A stretch of DNA of 41,340 bases from Alphaproteobacteria bacterium (lineage in GTDB: Bacteria; Pseudomonadota; Alphaproteobacteria; GCA-2731375): NCBI GenBank assembly GCA_021776235.1, contig JAJFGG010000130.1, forward strand, positions 1-41,340, written 5' to 3'. The translations under genes and the position numbers were made by a program. The notes beneath the pieces are model-generated. The model ran no database searches. It was given only the letters and a program-made list of their open reading frames with translations, and was not told the DNA's origin. Shown here in pieces: positions 25,677 to 33,499 of this stretch (positions are counted from its first letter, which is position 1; each line of letters begins with the position of its first letter).

Positions 25677-26328
25677 GAAAAAATCCAAACGCGATGGAGA
25701 CCGACGCAAAAGCGGGCGTAGCTACCACCACGGCAATTTGAGCGAAGCCCTGGTGCAGGCCGCGCTGGATCTCATCGCCGAATACGGCCCGGCCGGTTTC
25801 TCGTTCGCCGAAGTGACCCGCGCGGTGGGCGTCTCTCCGGCCGCCCCGTACCGGCATTTTCAGGACCGTGACGCCTTGATGGCGGACATTGCCCGGCGCG
25901 GTTTCGACCGCTTCGCCGTGGCCTTGTCCGAAGCTTGGCGGAATGGCCAACCGGCACCATTGGCGGCACTCAAGGCCGTGGGACAGGCCTATTTGGCGTT
26001 CGCCAGGGACGAGCCCGCCTATTTCGCAGCTATGTTCGAGGCCCGGTTACCCCCCGGTTCAAGCCGCGAACTGGCCCAGGCAACCGAACGGGCCTTCAAC
26101 GTCCTGCGGCAAGCCTGCGAGGCACTAACCGCCGGGTTGCCCGACGGCAAACGCCCGCCCGCGTTGATGATGAGCCTGCATGTTTGGGCCATGGCACATG
26201 GCATCGCCTCGCTTTTCGGACGGGGCGATGGCGCCCGGCGCAATGTTCCCATGACCCCCGAGGATCTTCTGGAAGCCAATATGCTGATTTATCTCGATGG
26301 CCTCGGCCTTGGAGAGGCCGATACCTGA
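25675..26328 (+). CDS. TetR/AcrR-family repressor
   Basis: A 217-residue repressor. The N-terminal TetR helix-turn-helix (GFSFAEVTRAVGVSPAAPYRHF, preceded by SYHHGNLSEALVQAALDLIAEYG) is clear. The C-terminal domain has LHVWAMAHGIASL, the WHG-type TetR_C signature. The basic N-terminus (MKKSKRDGDRRKSGR) may add minor-groove contacts. ATG 25675 was chosen over an upstream GTG at 25642. Its start codon lies within the presumed operator, so the mRNA may be leaderless or very short-leadered. The likely target is DUF2852 downstream plus itself. Confidence 0.9.
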   Translation: MKKSKRDGDRRKSGRSYHHGNLSEALVQAALDLIAEYGPAGFSFAEVTRAVGVSPAAPYRHFQDRDALMADIARRGFDRFAVALSEAWRNGQPAPLAALKAVGQAYLAFARDEPAYFAAMFEARLPPGSSRELAQATERAFNVLRQACEALTAGLPDGKRPPALMMSLHVWAMAHGIASLFGRGDGARRNVPMTPEDLLEANMLIYLDGLGLGEADT

Positions 26329-26371
26329 CCGGGCGCAACTGACGCCCACAGGGTTTTTCTCTCTGTGGCCC

Positions 26372-26395
26372 TTGACAGGGTAGGCATACCTACCC
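26372..26395 (+). promoter_or_regulatory. Promoter with inverted repeat in the spacer (MerR-like layout)
   Basis: A consensus -35 TTGACA (26372-26377) is followed at once by the 7-4-7 inverted repeat GGGTAGG-CATA-CCTACCC (26378-26395) and then AT-rich TTTTGTTAAT. The dyad fills the spacer, the arrangement MerR-family activators use. The -10 is not clear. Confidence 0.4.
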
Positions 26396-26404
26396 ATTTT
26401 GTTA

Positions 26405-26423
26405 ATGTAAATAACATTTACAT
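26405..26423. promoter_or_regulatory. Second TetR operator candidate, before DUF2852
   Basis: ATGTAAATAACATTTACAT, with perfect 8-base arms around AAC, lies 9 bases before the DUF2852 start. It shares its arms with the dyad at the tetR start. Confidence 0.55.
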
Positions 26424-26432
26424 GAGGATCCG

Positions 26433-26861
26433 ATGGAACTGACAAGAAAATTGGACGAACACGGCAAAGGGGCCTGGATCGCTGTCATGGTCCTTAGCTT
26501 CGTCATCTTTTGGCCGGCCGGACTGGCAATCCTGGCCTATCTAATATGGAGTGGACGCATGAGTTGTTGGAAACACGGTGGACCCGGCCTTTGGCACAAT
26601 CGCCGGCGCCGCGGCGCACGGCATCACGATAATGGTGCCAAACAATATGACAGCGCCTCTAGCGGCAATGCTGCCTTTGACGAGTACCGCGAGGAAACCC
26701 TGAAACGGCTGGAGGACGAACAGAACGAATTCCAGGCATTCCTGGAACGTCTGCGCCACGCCAAGGACAAGGCGGAATTCGATCAGTTCATGGACGACCG
26801 CAAAAGCCCGCCGAAAAAACCATCATCATCCAGCGGTGGAGACGCGCAACCTACCGTCTGA
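26433..26861 (+). CDS. DUF2852 membrane protein
   Basis: A 142-residue protein with one or two closely spaced hydrophobic helices near the N-terminus (GAWIAVMVLSFVIFWPAGLA, then ILAYLIWSG). A His/Arg-rich stretch follows, then the conserved DUF2852 helix (AFDEYREETLKRLEDEQNEF, RLRHAKDKAEFDQFMDDR). It is found throughout alphaproteobacteria and its function is unknown; the acidic helix is probably coiled and cytoplasmic. GAGGAT provides the ribosome site. It is probably repressed by the adjacent TetR protein through the 26405 dyad. Confidence 0.82.
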   Translation: MELTRKLDEHGKGAWIAVMVLSFVIFWPAGLAILAYLIWSGRMSCWKHGGPGLWHNRRRRGARHHDNGAKQYDSASSGNAAFDEYREETLKRLEDEQNEFQAFLERLRHAKDKAEFDQFMDDRKSPPKKPSSSSGGDAQPTV

Positions 26862-26958
26862 CGCCACGGCACGGTATCCAATTCCGGGGACATGCAGACT
26901 TGTGTGTCCTCGATTTTTTTTGCTCCCCCAATAAACCAAACGACGTTTCAGAAGCTAA

Positions 26959-27006
26959 GGGGCCGCAACTGAAAGCAGCTGCAGAAAGCGTTCAGTGCCA
27001 GGCCCC
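26959..27006 (+). repeat. Long two-part hairpin, possible structured RNA
   Basis: Outer arms GGGGCC and GGCCCC enclose inner arms ACTGAA and TTCAGT, with internal loops of three and four bases and a 17-base apical loop. A second dyad (GCCGGC, 27018-27023 with 27035-27040) follows directly. Confidence 0.4.
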
Positions 27007-27339
27007 TCCCCATCTTCGCCGGCCGCCGGTCAAAGCCGGCTGCCTTCGGGGCCGCGCATCGGTGCCGTATTTGACCGAAGGTGATTTCTTTCAAAATTGG
27101 TCGGCAGCCACCCTATTTGACATTACACGTACTTACCGGCAAACCATGTGCAGACTGTCAATAATCCGGGCGCCGTCCGCTAATCGAGCTGGAGTTACAA
27201 GACAACTCGACCTGACCAAAGGTTCGGGGCATGGCTGGTTCCCCATCAATCAACAGGTCGGCCTGACTGAAATCAGCATCTTGAGGAGAATTGCCCCACG
27301 ACGCCAGGTGCTGCAATTGGCCCGAATTTTTGCCAGCAG

Positions 27340-27370
27340 GGCGATTTTGGGCGGTCCCCTAATGCTTTTT
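27340..27370 (+). terminator. Candidate terminator before the STAS cluster
   Basis: AGCA-GGG ... CCC-TAA-TGCT, a bulged stem followed at once by TTTTTT. It could end a transcript from the 26862-27340 stretch. Confidence 0.35.
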
Positions 27371-27510
27371 TAATACCCGGTGACGCATGTTACGAAGTGT
27401 CAAGGCCCGGTGAAAACATGAAGATCCGATACCGGCTCTGGCCAAATGATCACCGTCGGGACCTGCAATAATTTTGAAACGGGTCTCAAACGTAATTGGA
27501 GCCCGGAGCC

Positions 27511-27816
27511 ATGCAGTACCGCGCCAAAGAAGAGGGACACAGCAAGGAACTTTTCCTTAGCGGATCCTTCAATTTCTCTGACAACAGCGTCTTTCGTGAG
27601 ATCATCAAAGACATGGAAGACTATGGCGGGCAAGATTATGTGCTTGATCTTGACGGCCTCGAGTATATCGACTCGGCCGGCCTCGGCATGTTGTTGATCG
27701 CCCGCGAGACGGCGGAAAAGAAGTCCTTGCAGCTCTGTCTCCGGCGGCCCCAGGGGCAGGTGCAACAGATGCTGCAAGTCACCAGATTCATCGACCTGAT
27801 CCCCTGTGAGGCCTGA
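27511..27816 (+). CDS. STAS-domain anti-anti-sigma factor, copy 1
   Basis: A 101-residue anti-sigma-factor antagonist of the SpoIIAA/RsbV type. The conserved phospho-acceptor is Ser55 in YIDSAGLGMLLIARE. When dephosphorylated such proteins sequester an RsbW-type kinase and free its partner. The start is ATG 27511, with GGAG upstream. It is 84 percent identical (85 of 101 residues, counted by eye) to the copy at 28259, and the DNA just upstream of both genes is also related, so this is a recent tandem duplication. Confidence 0.93.
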   Translation: MQYRAKEEGHSKELFLSGSFNFSDNSVFREIIKDMEDYGGQDYVLDLDGLEYIDSAGLGMLLIARETAEKKSLQLCLRRPQGQVQQMLQVTRFIDLIPCEA

Positions 27817-27825
27817 CCTCTTTTC

Positions 27826-27871
27826 AAATTTGCCAACGCCGCTTGCTAAAATTTGCCAACGCCGCTTGCTA
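27826..27871 (+). repeat. 23-base perfect tandem repeat
   Basis: Two exact 23-base copies, back to back (27826-27848 and 27849-27871), each starting AAATTTGCCAACGCC, just after STAS copy 1. They are probably slippage products. The rest of the gap 27817-28258 holds promoter-like AT-rich sequence (28050-28110) and a GC-alternating tract (28020-28035), and no gene. Confidence 0.85.
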
Positions 27872-28059
27872 AAGCGTGTCGGGGCTTTTCTGCTGAAGTG
27901 CGGGCGGGCCTACAGTTTCTCGTCACCTGAACAAACCTGAATTCGGAGGCCGGGCGCGCTGGGTGCTGTTCGGTTTCGCCCCTATCCCGGACCCAGCCTT
28001 GGGACCGCACGATTGGCACGGCGCGCGCGGCGCGCAAATGAATCTCGTGTCACGTTATT

Positions 28060-28098
28060 ATTACCAAACATTTAGGACAAATTTAATAATGCAACGAT
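28060..28098 (+). promoter_or_regulatory. Shared promoter words before STAS copy 2
   Basis: ATTACCAAAC (28060-28069) and TAATGCAACGAT (28087-28098) recur, in the opposite order, at 29445-29469 before the SpoIIE phosphatase gene. The surrounding sequence is AT-rich against a GC-rich genome. They are likely common regulatory elements of the module. Confidence 0.4.
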
Positions 28099-28258
28099 AA
28101 GTTATACACGCATTACGACACTTAGTGGTCCTCGGATGATGCATGATTTTTGGGGCCAAACCTAGGAGAAAGAAGCCGATACTGGTGCCGCGTGCACCGC
28201 CTGAGACAGGTACAGCAATATATATCGGTCCACCTGAAAAATTTTGGAGAGCATGTTC

Positions 28259-28564
28259 ATGCAGTACCGTGCCAAAGACGATGGAAACGGCAAGGAAGTT
28301 TTCCTTAGCGGATCCTTCAAATTCACCGACAACGATGTCTTTCGCGAGATCATCAAGGACATGGAAGACTTTGCCGGGCACGATTACATCCTCGATCTGG
28401 ATGGCCTCGAGTACATCGACTCGGCCGGCCTTGGCATGTTGTTGATCGCCCGCGAGATGGCGGAGAAAAACTCCCTGCAGCTCCGTCTGCGGCGGCCTCA
28501 GGGACAGGTGCAACAGATGTTACAGGTCACCAAATTCATCGACCTGATCCCCTGCGAGGCCTGA
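28259..28564 (+). CDS. STAS-domain anti-anti-sigma factor, copy 2
   Basis: A 101-residue paralogue of the 27511 gene with the same phospho-site (Ser55, YIDSAGLGM) and identical C-terminal third except two residues. Differences cluster in the first 45 residues. GGAGA precedes ATG 28259 by eight bases. The RsbW-like ATPase starts nine bases after its stop, so copy 2 is the one co-transcribed with its probable kinase. Confidence 0.93.
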   Translation: MQYRAKDDGNGKEVFLSGSFKFTDNDVFREIIKDMEDFAGHDYILDLDGLEYIDSAGLGMLLIAREMAEKNSLQLRLRRPQGQVQQMLQVTKFIDLIPCEA

Positions 28565-28573
28565 GCAGAGACA

Positions 28574-29368
28574 ATGGGGTTCTCGCAACCAATTGTCCTT
28601 CAGGCCATCGGGGTGAACAGCCACGATATCCGTGAAATGGCCCATCGGCTGGGTCTGGAAGCGGCGTCCACCGATGGCGCTGCGGCCGGCATGGGAACAA
28701 TGTCGGCAACACCACTGCCCTCAGAGGCGGCCGGGGCCGGACCAAGAATTTTGATGCTTCTCTCCGATCCGAGCGAAACCGAGATCGAAAAAGCAGTAAA
28801 ACCGCCGATCAGCGCCGGTCTCGAGGTCATAGACATCGCCGCGGCCGGTGAGGAAGCGGATACAAGCCTCGGCCAGGAATTCATGCCCTTGCTGGATCAG
28901 TACCAAATGCAGCTCTCTTTGAGCGCGGCCACGGCGTACGATAGCAACGTCGCGCGGATTTTCTGTCAGGCCTTGGCAGAGCGGGCCGCCCCGCCCAAAT
29001 GCGATTGGCCTATGTTGCAAATTGCCGTACATGAGGCATTGGCCAATGCGGTCATTCACGGAAGTCTTGAGGTTGGAAGCTTTTCCCGCACTTCCCTGCA
29101 AGAGTTCGAGACCTATAACAAAGAAATCAGCACGCGGCTCAAAGACAAATCCTTCACACAACGGCGCGTAACCCTGTCTGCCCGCTGGGACGAGGACGAG
29201 ATCGAAATCCGAGTGCAAGACCAGGGCCCCGGGTTCATATTGGATCGCCAGGCTGGAGCAGCAAACGATTTTGCCAGCGAACGTGGTCTGGGAATTATTC
29301 ATGAAGCAGCAGATCTGGTACAGATCCAGGATGGCGGCCGCCGTGTGATCTTCACCTTTGCCTGCTGA
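28574..29368 (+). CDS. RsbW-like ATP-binding regulator with extra N-terminal domain
   Basis: A 264-residue GHKL ATPase of the anti-sigma-factor kinase type. The C-terminal half has the N-box HEALANAVIHGSLEVG near residue 155, the G1 box QDQGPGF and the G2 box ERGLGII, all intact. RsbW/SpoIIAB proteins are usually about 150 residues. Here about 110 extra N-terminal residues are present, with an alpha/beta-like segment PRILMLLSDPSETEIEKAV that might be a degenerate receiver; I cannot assign it. It should phosphorylate the STAS serine or be held by the STAS proteins. No sigma factor gene is adjacent, so the output partner is unknown. Confidence 0.83.
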   Translation: MGFSQPIVLQAIGVNSHDIREMAHRLGLEAASTDGAAAGMGTMSATPLPSEAAGAGPRILMLLSDPSETEIEKAVKPPISAGLEVIDIAAAGEEADTSLGQEFMPLLDQYQMQLSLSAATAYDSNVARIFCQALAERAAPPKCDWPMLQIAVHEALANAVIHGSLEVGSFSRTSLQEFETYNKEISTRLKDKSFTQRRVTLSARWDEDEIEIRVQDQGPGFILDRQAGAANDFASERGLGIIHEAADLVQIQDGGRRVIFTFAC

Positions 29369-29444
29369 GTTCGAACCTCGGATACGCGATGCACGACCGC
29401 TGCGTCCGTCTCCCGCGGCCAGTCATTTCATGTTTAACAAAAAT

Positions 29445-29469
29445 TAATGCAACGATGATATTACCAAAC
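29445..29469 (+). promoter_or_regulatory. Shared promoter words before the SpoIIE gene
   Basis: TAATGCAACGAT (29445-29456) and ATTACCAAAC (29460-29469), both also found at 28060-28098. They sit in a 393-base gap (29369-29761) that has no credible gene; an open frame at 29389-29772 looks non-coding. Confidence 0.4.
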
Positions 29470-29761
29470 TGTGGGGCGTCACTAACTGAGTTCACCGGGA
29501 TAGACTTAATGGTATCAGCGCCTCGCAGAATGTCTGGTCATTTGCCACGTCACCTTGGGGGAAAGCGCATGGGCAAGAAGAGCCTCGGATGTCCGGACGG
29601 CGAACATGGGCGCTTTCGGAGAACCGGGCGTAAAAATCACCAAACCGATGCCATTTACTATCTTGCGATGATAGGGAGCCCGGCACACGCGGCCCAAACC
29701 TGGCGCGACCCCGGCCGCTCGAGTTTTCGGCGCCTGGCCTTCAGCCGATCTGTTCCAATTG

Positions 29762-31867
29762 ATGCAGATTGAGATGGAAGGAAGTCCGATAGTGGTCCAG
29801 GTTGCACAGCGCGAGGCCTTCGGCGGTCCGATCTCATCGTCGGCATTGGTCGGTTTTGAAGCCATACTTGATACCATGAATCAGGGATTGGTCGTCTTTG
29901 ACGATCAGTTGATAATCCTGGCCTGCAATGAGCGCGCCGCCGGTCTGTTGGATGTCCCAAGGGAACTTCTTATGACGGGCGCCGGTTTCGACGCCATCAT
30001 ATGGCACGCGGCACAGCGTGGCGACTATGGCCCTGGGGATCTCGAGCAATTGGTGGAAAAGTATATTGCGATCGCATCATCGCGCGAAGCTTATTGCTTC
30101 GAGCGGCAGCGACCCGATGGCACAGTCCTTGAGATTACCGGCAATCCCCTTCCGGGCGGCGGCTTTGTTACGACCTACACCGACATCACCGAGCACAAGC
30201 AGACCGAGGTGGCATTGTCGGAAAGCGAACGCCGCGTGGCACAACAGATGGAATTGCTCGACACCACTCTGAAATCCATGGATGAGGGTGTCATGGTATG
30301 CGACAACGAGCTGCGCATCCTTTTCTGCAATGACAAGGTGCGGGAACTGTTCGAGCTTCCCCAGGACGTCGCAACCGTGGGTTCCCCATTTTCGAGCTAC
30401 CTGCACTTCTGCGCCGAGAACGGGATGCTCGGCAGAGGTGATACCGCGGAACTGGTGCGCGACAAGGAAGTCTCGATCGCACAAACCCAACGCATTCGTC
30501 TGACCCGCACCATGCCCGCGGGCAAGGTCTTGGAGATCCGGCGTAACCCAATGTCGGATGGAGGTTTCGTCATGACCTTTTCCGACATTACCAAGCATAG
30601 GAGAATCCAGGCCGACCTGGCGGAAAGCCAACGTCGATATCAGGATTTTGCCCAGGCGTCCGGCGACTGGGTATGGGAGATGGATGCGGAGCTTCGGTTC
30701 AGATATTTCTCGCCGAATGTGCAGAAGGTGACAGGCCTGGCACCCGAATGGCACTACGGCAAGACCAGAGAGGATTTGCTTGGTGACGGTTATGACCAGC
30801 AAATTTGGGCTGACCATCTTCAGACCCTGCAGGATTGCGAACCGTTTCGGGATTTCGTTTATCGTAGGGTCGGCCCGGGAGCCGAGCCGCAGTGGCTAAG
30901 TTCCAGCGGCAGCCCGGTGTTCGCCGCAGATGGTAGGTTCCTGGGCTATCGGGGCGTCGGCTCGGACGTCACGGCGCAAAAGGAAGCCGAGATCGCCCTG
31001 CGCGAAGCCAAAGAAAATGCAGAGACGGCCGCAAATCTGGCCCGGGCGGCAACCAGCCATAGAGCGGCATTATTGGAAGAATTGAGCGCAACCCATGCCG
31101 AGTTGGAGACGGCGCACAGCCATTTGGAGCAGGAACTGAATCAAGCGCGCGACATGCAAGAGGCGCTGCTGCCAGGGCCGAAATACGTACAGAACGTTGA
31201 AAATGCCTTCGATCTGAGAATTGCTTCGCACTTCGCCCCATCATCGTTACTGGGCGGTGACTATTGGGGCATGATCCCGATCGATGATGACCGGCTGGGT
31301 CTGACCATAGCGGACTTCTCCGGGCATGGCGTAAACGCCGCGATGAATACCTTCCGTCTGCATACACTTTTACGCCAGTTTGGCCCTGATCCTGATGACG
31401 CCGCCCTTTACCTGCAACGGCTGAACGCCGCTTTGGGACCGCTGTTGCCGACCGGCCAGTTCGCCACCATGTTGTGCGGTATAATCAATACGGCATCGGA
31501 CATCTTTGAATACGCGCCTGCTGCCGCGCCCACGCCGCTGGTATACCTGCCGGGCGAAAAGAAATTGATCGCCGGCGAGAACGCCGGCATCCCGCTTGGC
31601 GTGGTAAGTGAGCCGAACTACCAGACACTTGAGATTCCGTTTCCGCCGGGCGCCGTTCTGTTTCTTTACAGTGATGCTTTGATAGAATCGCCCGATCGTG
31701 ACGGTGTCATGTTGGGAGAAGAGGGCCTGGCGAAACAAGTCACCGCGCATCTGCAAAGCGAGTCACCGGAGACACTTACACAATCGATCGTCGATACCTT
31801 TAACGAGTCGACCGACGGCCCGCCCCCGGATGACCTCACGGTGCTTTCCTTCTGGCGCCAAGAGTAG
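29762..31867 (+). CDS. Triple-PAS SpoIIE-type PP2C serine phosphatase
   Basis: A cytoplasmic 701-residue sensor phosphatase. PAS domains lie at about 30-150 (ILDTMNQGLVVFDDQL), 165-285 (LDTTLKSMDEGVMVCDNEL) and 295-415 (RYQDFAQASGDWVWEMD); the first two are PAS_7-like. A coiled coil (415-475) leads to the PP2C/SpoIIE domain, with metal-binding Asp residues in GGDYWG, IADFSGHGVNAA, YSDALIE and the terminal DDLTVLSFW. It should dephosphorylate the upstream STAS proteins in response to a PAS-sensed signal. No membrane segment is seen. ATG 29762 was used; TTG 29759 and ATG 29774 are alternatives and none has a strong ribosome site. Confidence 0.9.
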   Translation: MQIEMEGSPIVVQVAQREAFGGPISSSALVGFEAILDTMNQGLVVFDDQLIILACNERAAGLLDVPRELLMTGAGFDAIIWHAAQRGDYGPGDLEQLVEKYIAIASSREAYCFERQRPDGTVLEITGNPLPGGGFVTTYTDITEHKQTEVALSESERRVAQQMELLDTTLKSMDEGVMVCDNELRILFCNDKVRELFELPQDVATVGSPFSSYLHFCAENGMLGRGDTAELVRDKEVSIAQTQRIRLTRTMPAGKVLEIRRNPMSDGGFVMTFSDITKHRRIQADLAESQRRYQDFAQASGDWVWEMDAELRFRYFSPNVQKVTGLAPEWHYGKTREDLLGDGYDQQIWADHLQTLQDCEPFRDFVYRRVGPGAEPQWLSSSGSPVFAADGRFLGYRGVGSDVTAQKEAEIALREAKENAETAANLARAATSHRAALLEELSATHAELETAHSHLEQELNQARDMQEALLPGPKYVQNVENAFDLRIASHFAPSSLLGGDYWGMIPIDDDRLGLTIADFSGHGVNAAMNTFRLHTLLRQFGPDPDDAALYLQRLNAALGPLLPTGQFATMLCGIINTASDIFEYAPAAAPTPLVYLPGEKKLIAGENAGIPLGVVSEPNYQTLEIPFPPGAVLFLYSDALIESPDRDGVMLGEEGLAKQVTAHLQSESPETLTQSIVDTFNESTDGPPPDDLTVLSFWRQE

Positions 31868-31933
31868 CGCGCCGGCCATTCACATAGAGCGTGTCGCGAG
31901 CGTGGTGCCTGCTTCTACTTGGAAAACATAAAC

Positions 31934-33385
31934 TTATAGGCCCTCGACAGGAGGGACCGTTCCGGCGCGCGGGTCTATGGGCAGTTGGTCAGCCAGGCCG
32001 CTCTCTGCTTCGTACAAGGCGCCGGCAGCCAACAAGGCGGCCTCGCCACGGGGCCGGCCCACCAGTTGCAGACCGACCGGGCGGCCATATTGGTCGAAAC
32101 CGCAGGCCAGGGAAAGGGCGGGCGAGGCGGACAGGGTCACCGCCGCCGTCAAAAGTGAGGCGGCCATGTAATGCTCCAACTTGATGCCATCAATGGCCAC
32201 GGGATGGCGCAGATCCACATCAAAGGCCGGCGTATTGGCCCCCGGCGTGACGATAAGGTCGTATTGCCTGAACAATTCTGCGAAGCGCGAATAAAGCGCG
32301 GCGCGATTGCGTTCGGCCTTGGCCAGAGCCGAGACCGATTGCGCCAGGCCCAGTTCCGTATTCCAGATGATATCCGGCTTAATCAGGTCGCGCTGGGTCT
32401 GCAATTGCTGTTCCCGGTCGATGACGAATTGTTGCGAACGCAAGGCCAGAAAAGTCCCTTCCAGATCCTCTATATCAATACTGATCTCCTCCACCTCGGC
32501 GCCCATTTTCTCAAAATGCGTCATGGCGCGGCGACAAATATCCCGGGTTTCGCCATCAACGGGCGAACCGCCAATGGTCGCCGCATAGGCAACCCGGCGC
32601 GGCGGCGCGGCGGCGGCCACCGCTGCGCCAAAAGAAACCTCGGGCGCATCAAAGGTCATGGGATCCAGGGGACAAAATCCTGCCATGGCGTCCAGGAACA
32701 GCGCGACATCCGGCACATTGCGCGCCATGGGACCTTGAACCGACAATGGTGAGAACAACGTATTGACCGTACCCCTGGTCACCCGTCCCGGCGATGGACG
32801 CAAGCCAGCCACGGAACAATAGGTGGCTGGCCGTCTAAGACTGCCGCCGTGATCGCTGCCATGCGCCAGCCACACTTCCCCCGATGCGACGGCTGCCGCC
32901 CCGCCGCCCGTGGAGCCCGCGGGCGTCAGGGAGGTATTCCAGGGATTGCGGGTTTTCCCAAACACCTCGTTGAATGTTGAACCACCGGCGCCGAATTCCG
33001 GCGTGTTCGACTTGGCCACCACGATACCACCCATTCGCTCGATCCGTTCGACCAGGGGGTGCGATGTGCTGGGCACATGTTCGGCAAAAATAGGCGAGCC
33101 ATAAGTCGTTCGCACGCCGGCGACATCCGCCAGATCCTTGATCGCCACGGGCAACCCGGCCAGCCAGCCAGCCTCGTTCTTTGCCTCGCAGCTCTCCCCC
33201 GCCAGCAAACGCCTGGCATGCGCCCTGGCGCGGTCCAGGCAGAGGGTCGGCAAGGCATTGGTGTGCGGTTCGACCTCGCCGATCCGCGCCTCTGCTGCAT
33301 CGATCAGTTCCAGCGGCGAAATATCCCCGCGCTGCAGACCCTTGACCGCCTCACAGGCCGTCAACCGAATGAGTTCGTCCACCAT
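31934..33385 (-). CDS. Amidase-signature hydrolase
   Basis: A 483-residue amidase of the GatA/amidase signature family. The Ser-cisSer-Lys triad is recognisable: Lys83 (VAIKDLADV), Ser158 in GSTGGGAAAVASG (usually GSSGG, here Thr replaces the second Ser) and nucleophile Ser182 in GSDHGGSLRRPA. It lacks the features of GatA needed for the tRNA amidotransferase and no gatB or gatC is near, so it is a stand-alone amide hydrolase of unknown substrate. It is convergent with the SpoIIE gene and divergent from the LLM oxidoreductase. Confidence 0.9.
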   Translation of the reverse strand: MVDELIRLTACEAVKGLQRGDISPLELIDAAEARIGEVEPHTNALPTLCLDRARAHARRLLAGESCEAKNEAGWLAGLPVAIKDLADVAGVRTTYGSPIFAEHVPSTSHPLVERIERMGGIVVAKSNTPEFGAGGSTFNEVFGKTRNPWNTSLTPAGSTGGGAAAVASGEVWLAHGSDHGGSLRRPATYCSVAGLRPSPGRVTRGTVNTLFSPLSVQGPMARNVPDVALFLDAMAGFCPLDPMTFDAPEVSFGAAVAAAAPPRRVAYAATIGGSPVDGETRDICRRAMTHFEKMGAEVEEISIDIEDLEGTFLALRSQQFVIDREQQLQTQRDLIKPDIIWNTELGLAQSVSALAKAERNRAALYSRFAELFRQYDLIVTPGANTPAFDVDLRHPVAIDGIKLEHYMAASLLTAAVTLSASPALSLACGFDQYGRPVGLQLVGRPRGEAALLAAGALYEAESGLADQLPIDPRAGTVPPVEGL

Positions 33386-33499
33386 GCCACTGCCTCTCCT
33401 TCGATCAGATCTTATTCAGCTTATAGCAAAGCCAGCCGCGGCGCCTGACGATCTGTGTTATGGCTTGGGTGACTAACTGCATGACCCGGAGGACACGTT

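Larger units (their letters stand above)
26862..27510. other. 649-base stretch without a convincing gene
   Basis: This gap holds two GC-rich hairpins (26959-27006 and 27018-27040), a candidate terminator ending in six T at about 27340-27370, and the promoter region of the first STAS gene. One open frame (26900-27373) covers much of it but matches nothing and has poor codon use. A small RNA or a decayed gene is possible. Confidence 0.5.

Noticed and set aside
26900-27373. 157-codon open frame after DUF2852
   Set aside because: Composition and sequence look non-coding, no domain or ribosome site, and it crosses strong hairpins.
29434-29447. TTAA-N6-TTAA before the SpoIIE gene as a CtrA site
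   Set aside because: Spacing is 6, one short of the consensus.
29389-29772. 127-codon open frame before the SpoIIE gene
   Set aside because: No family likeness, unlike codon use, and it overlaps promoter-like AT-rich DNA.
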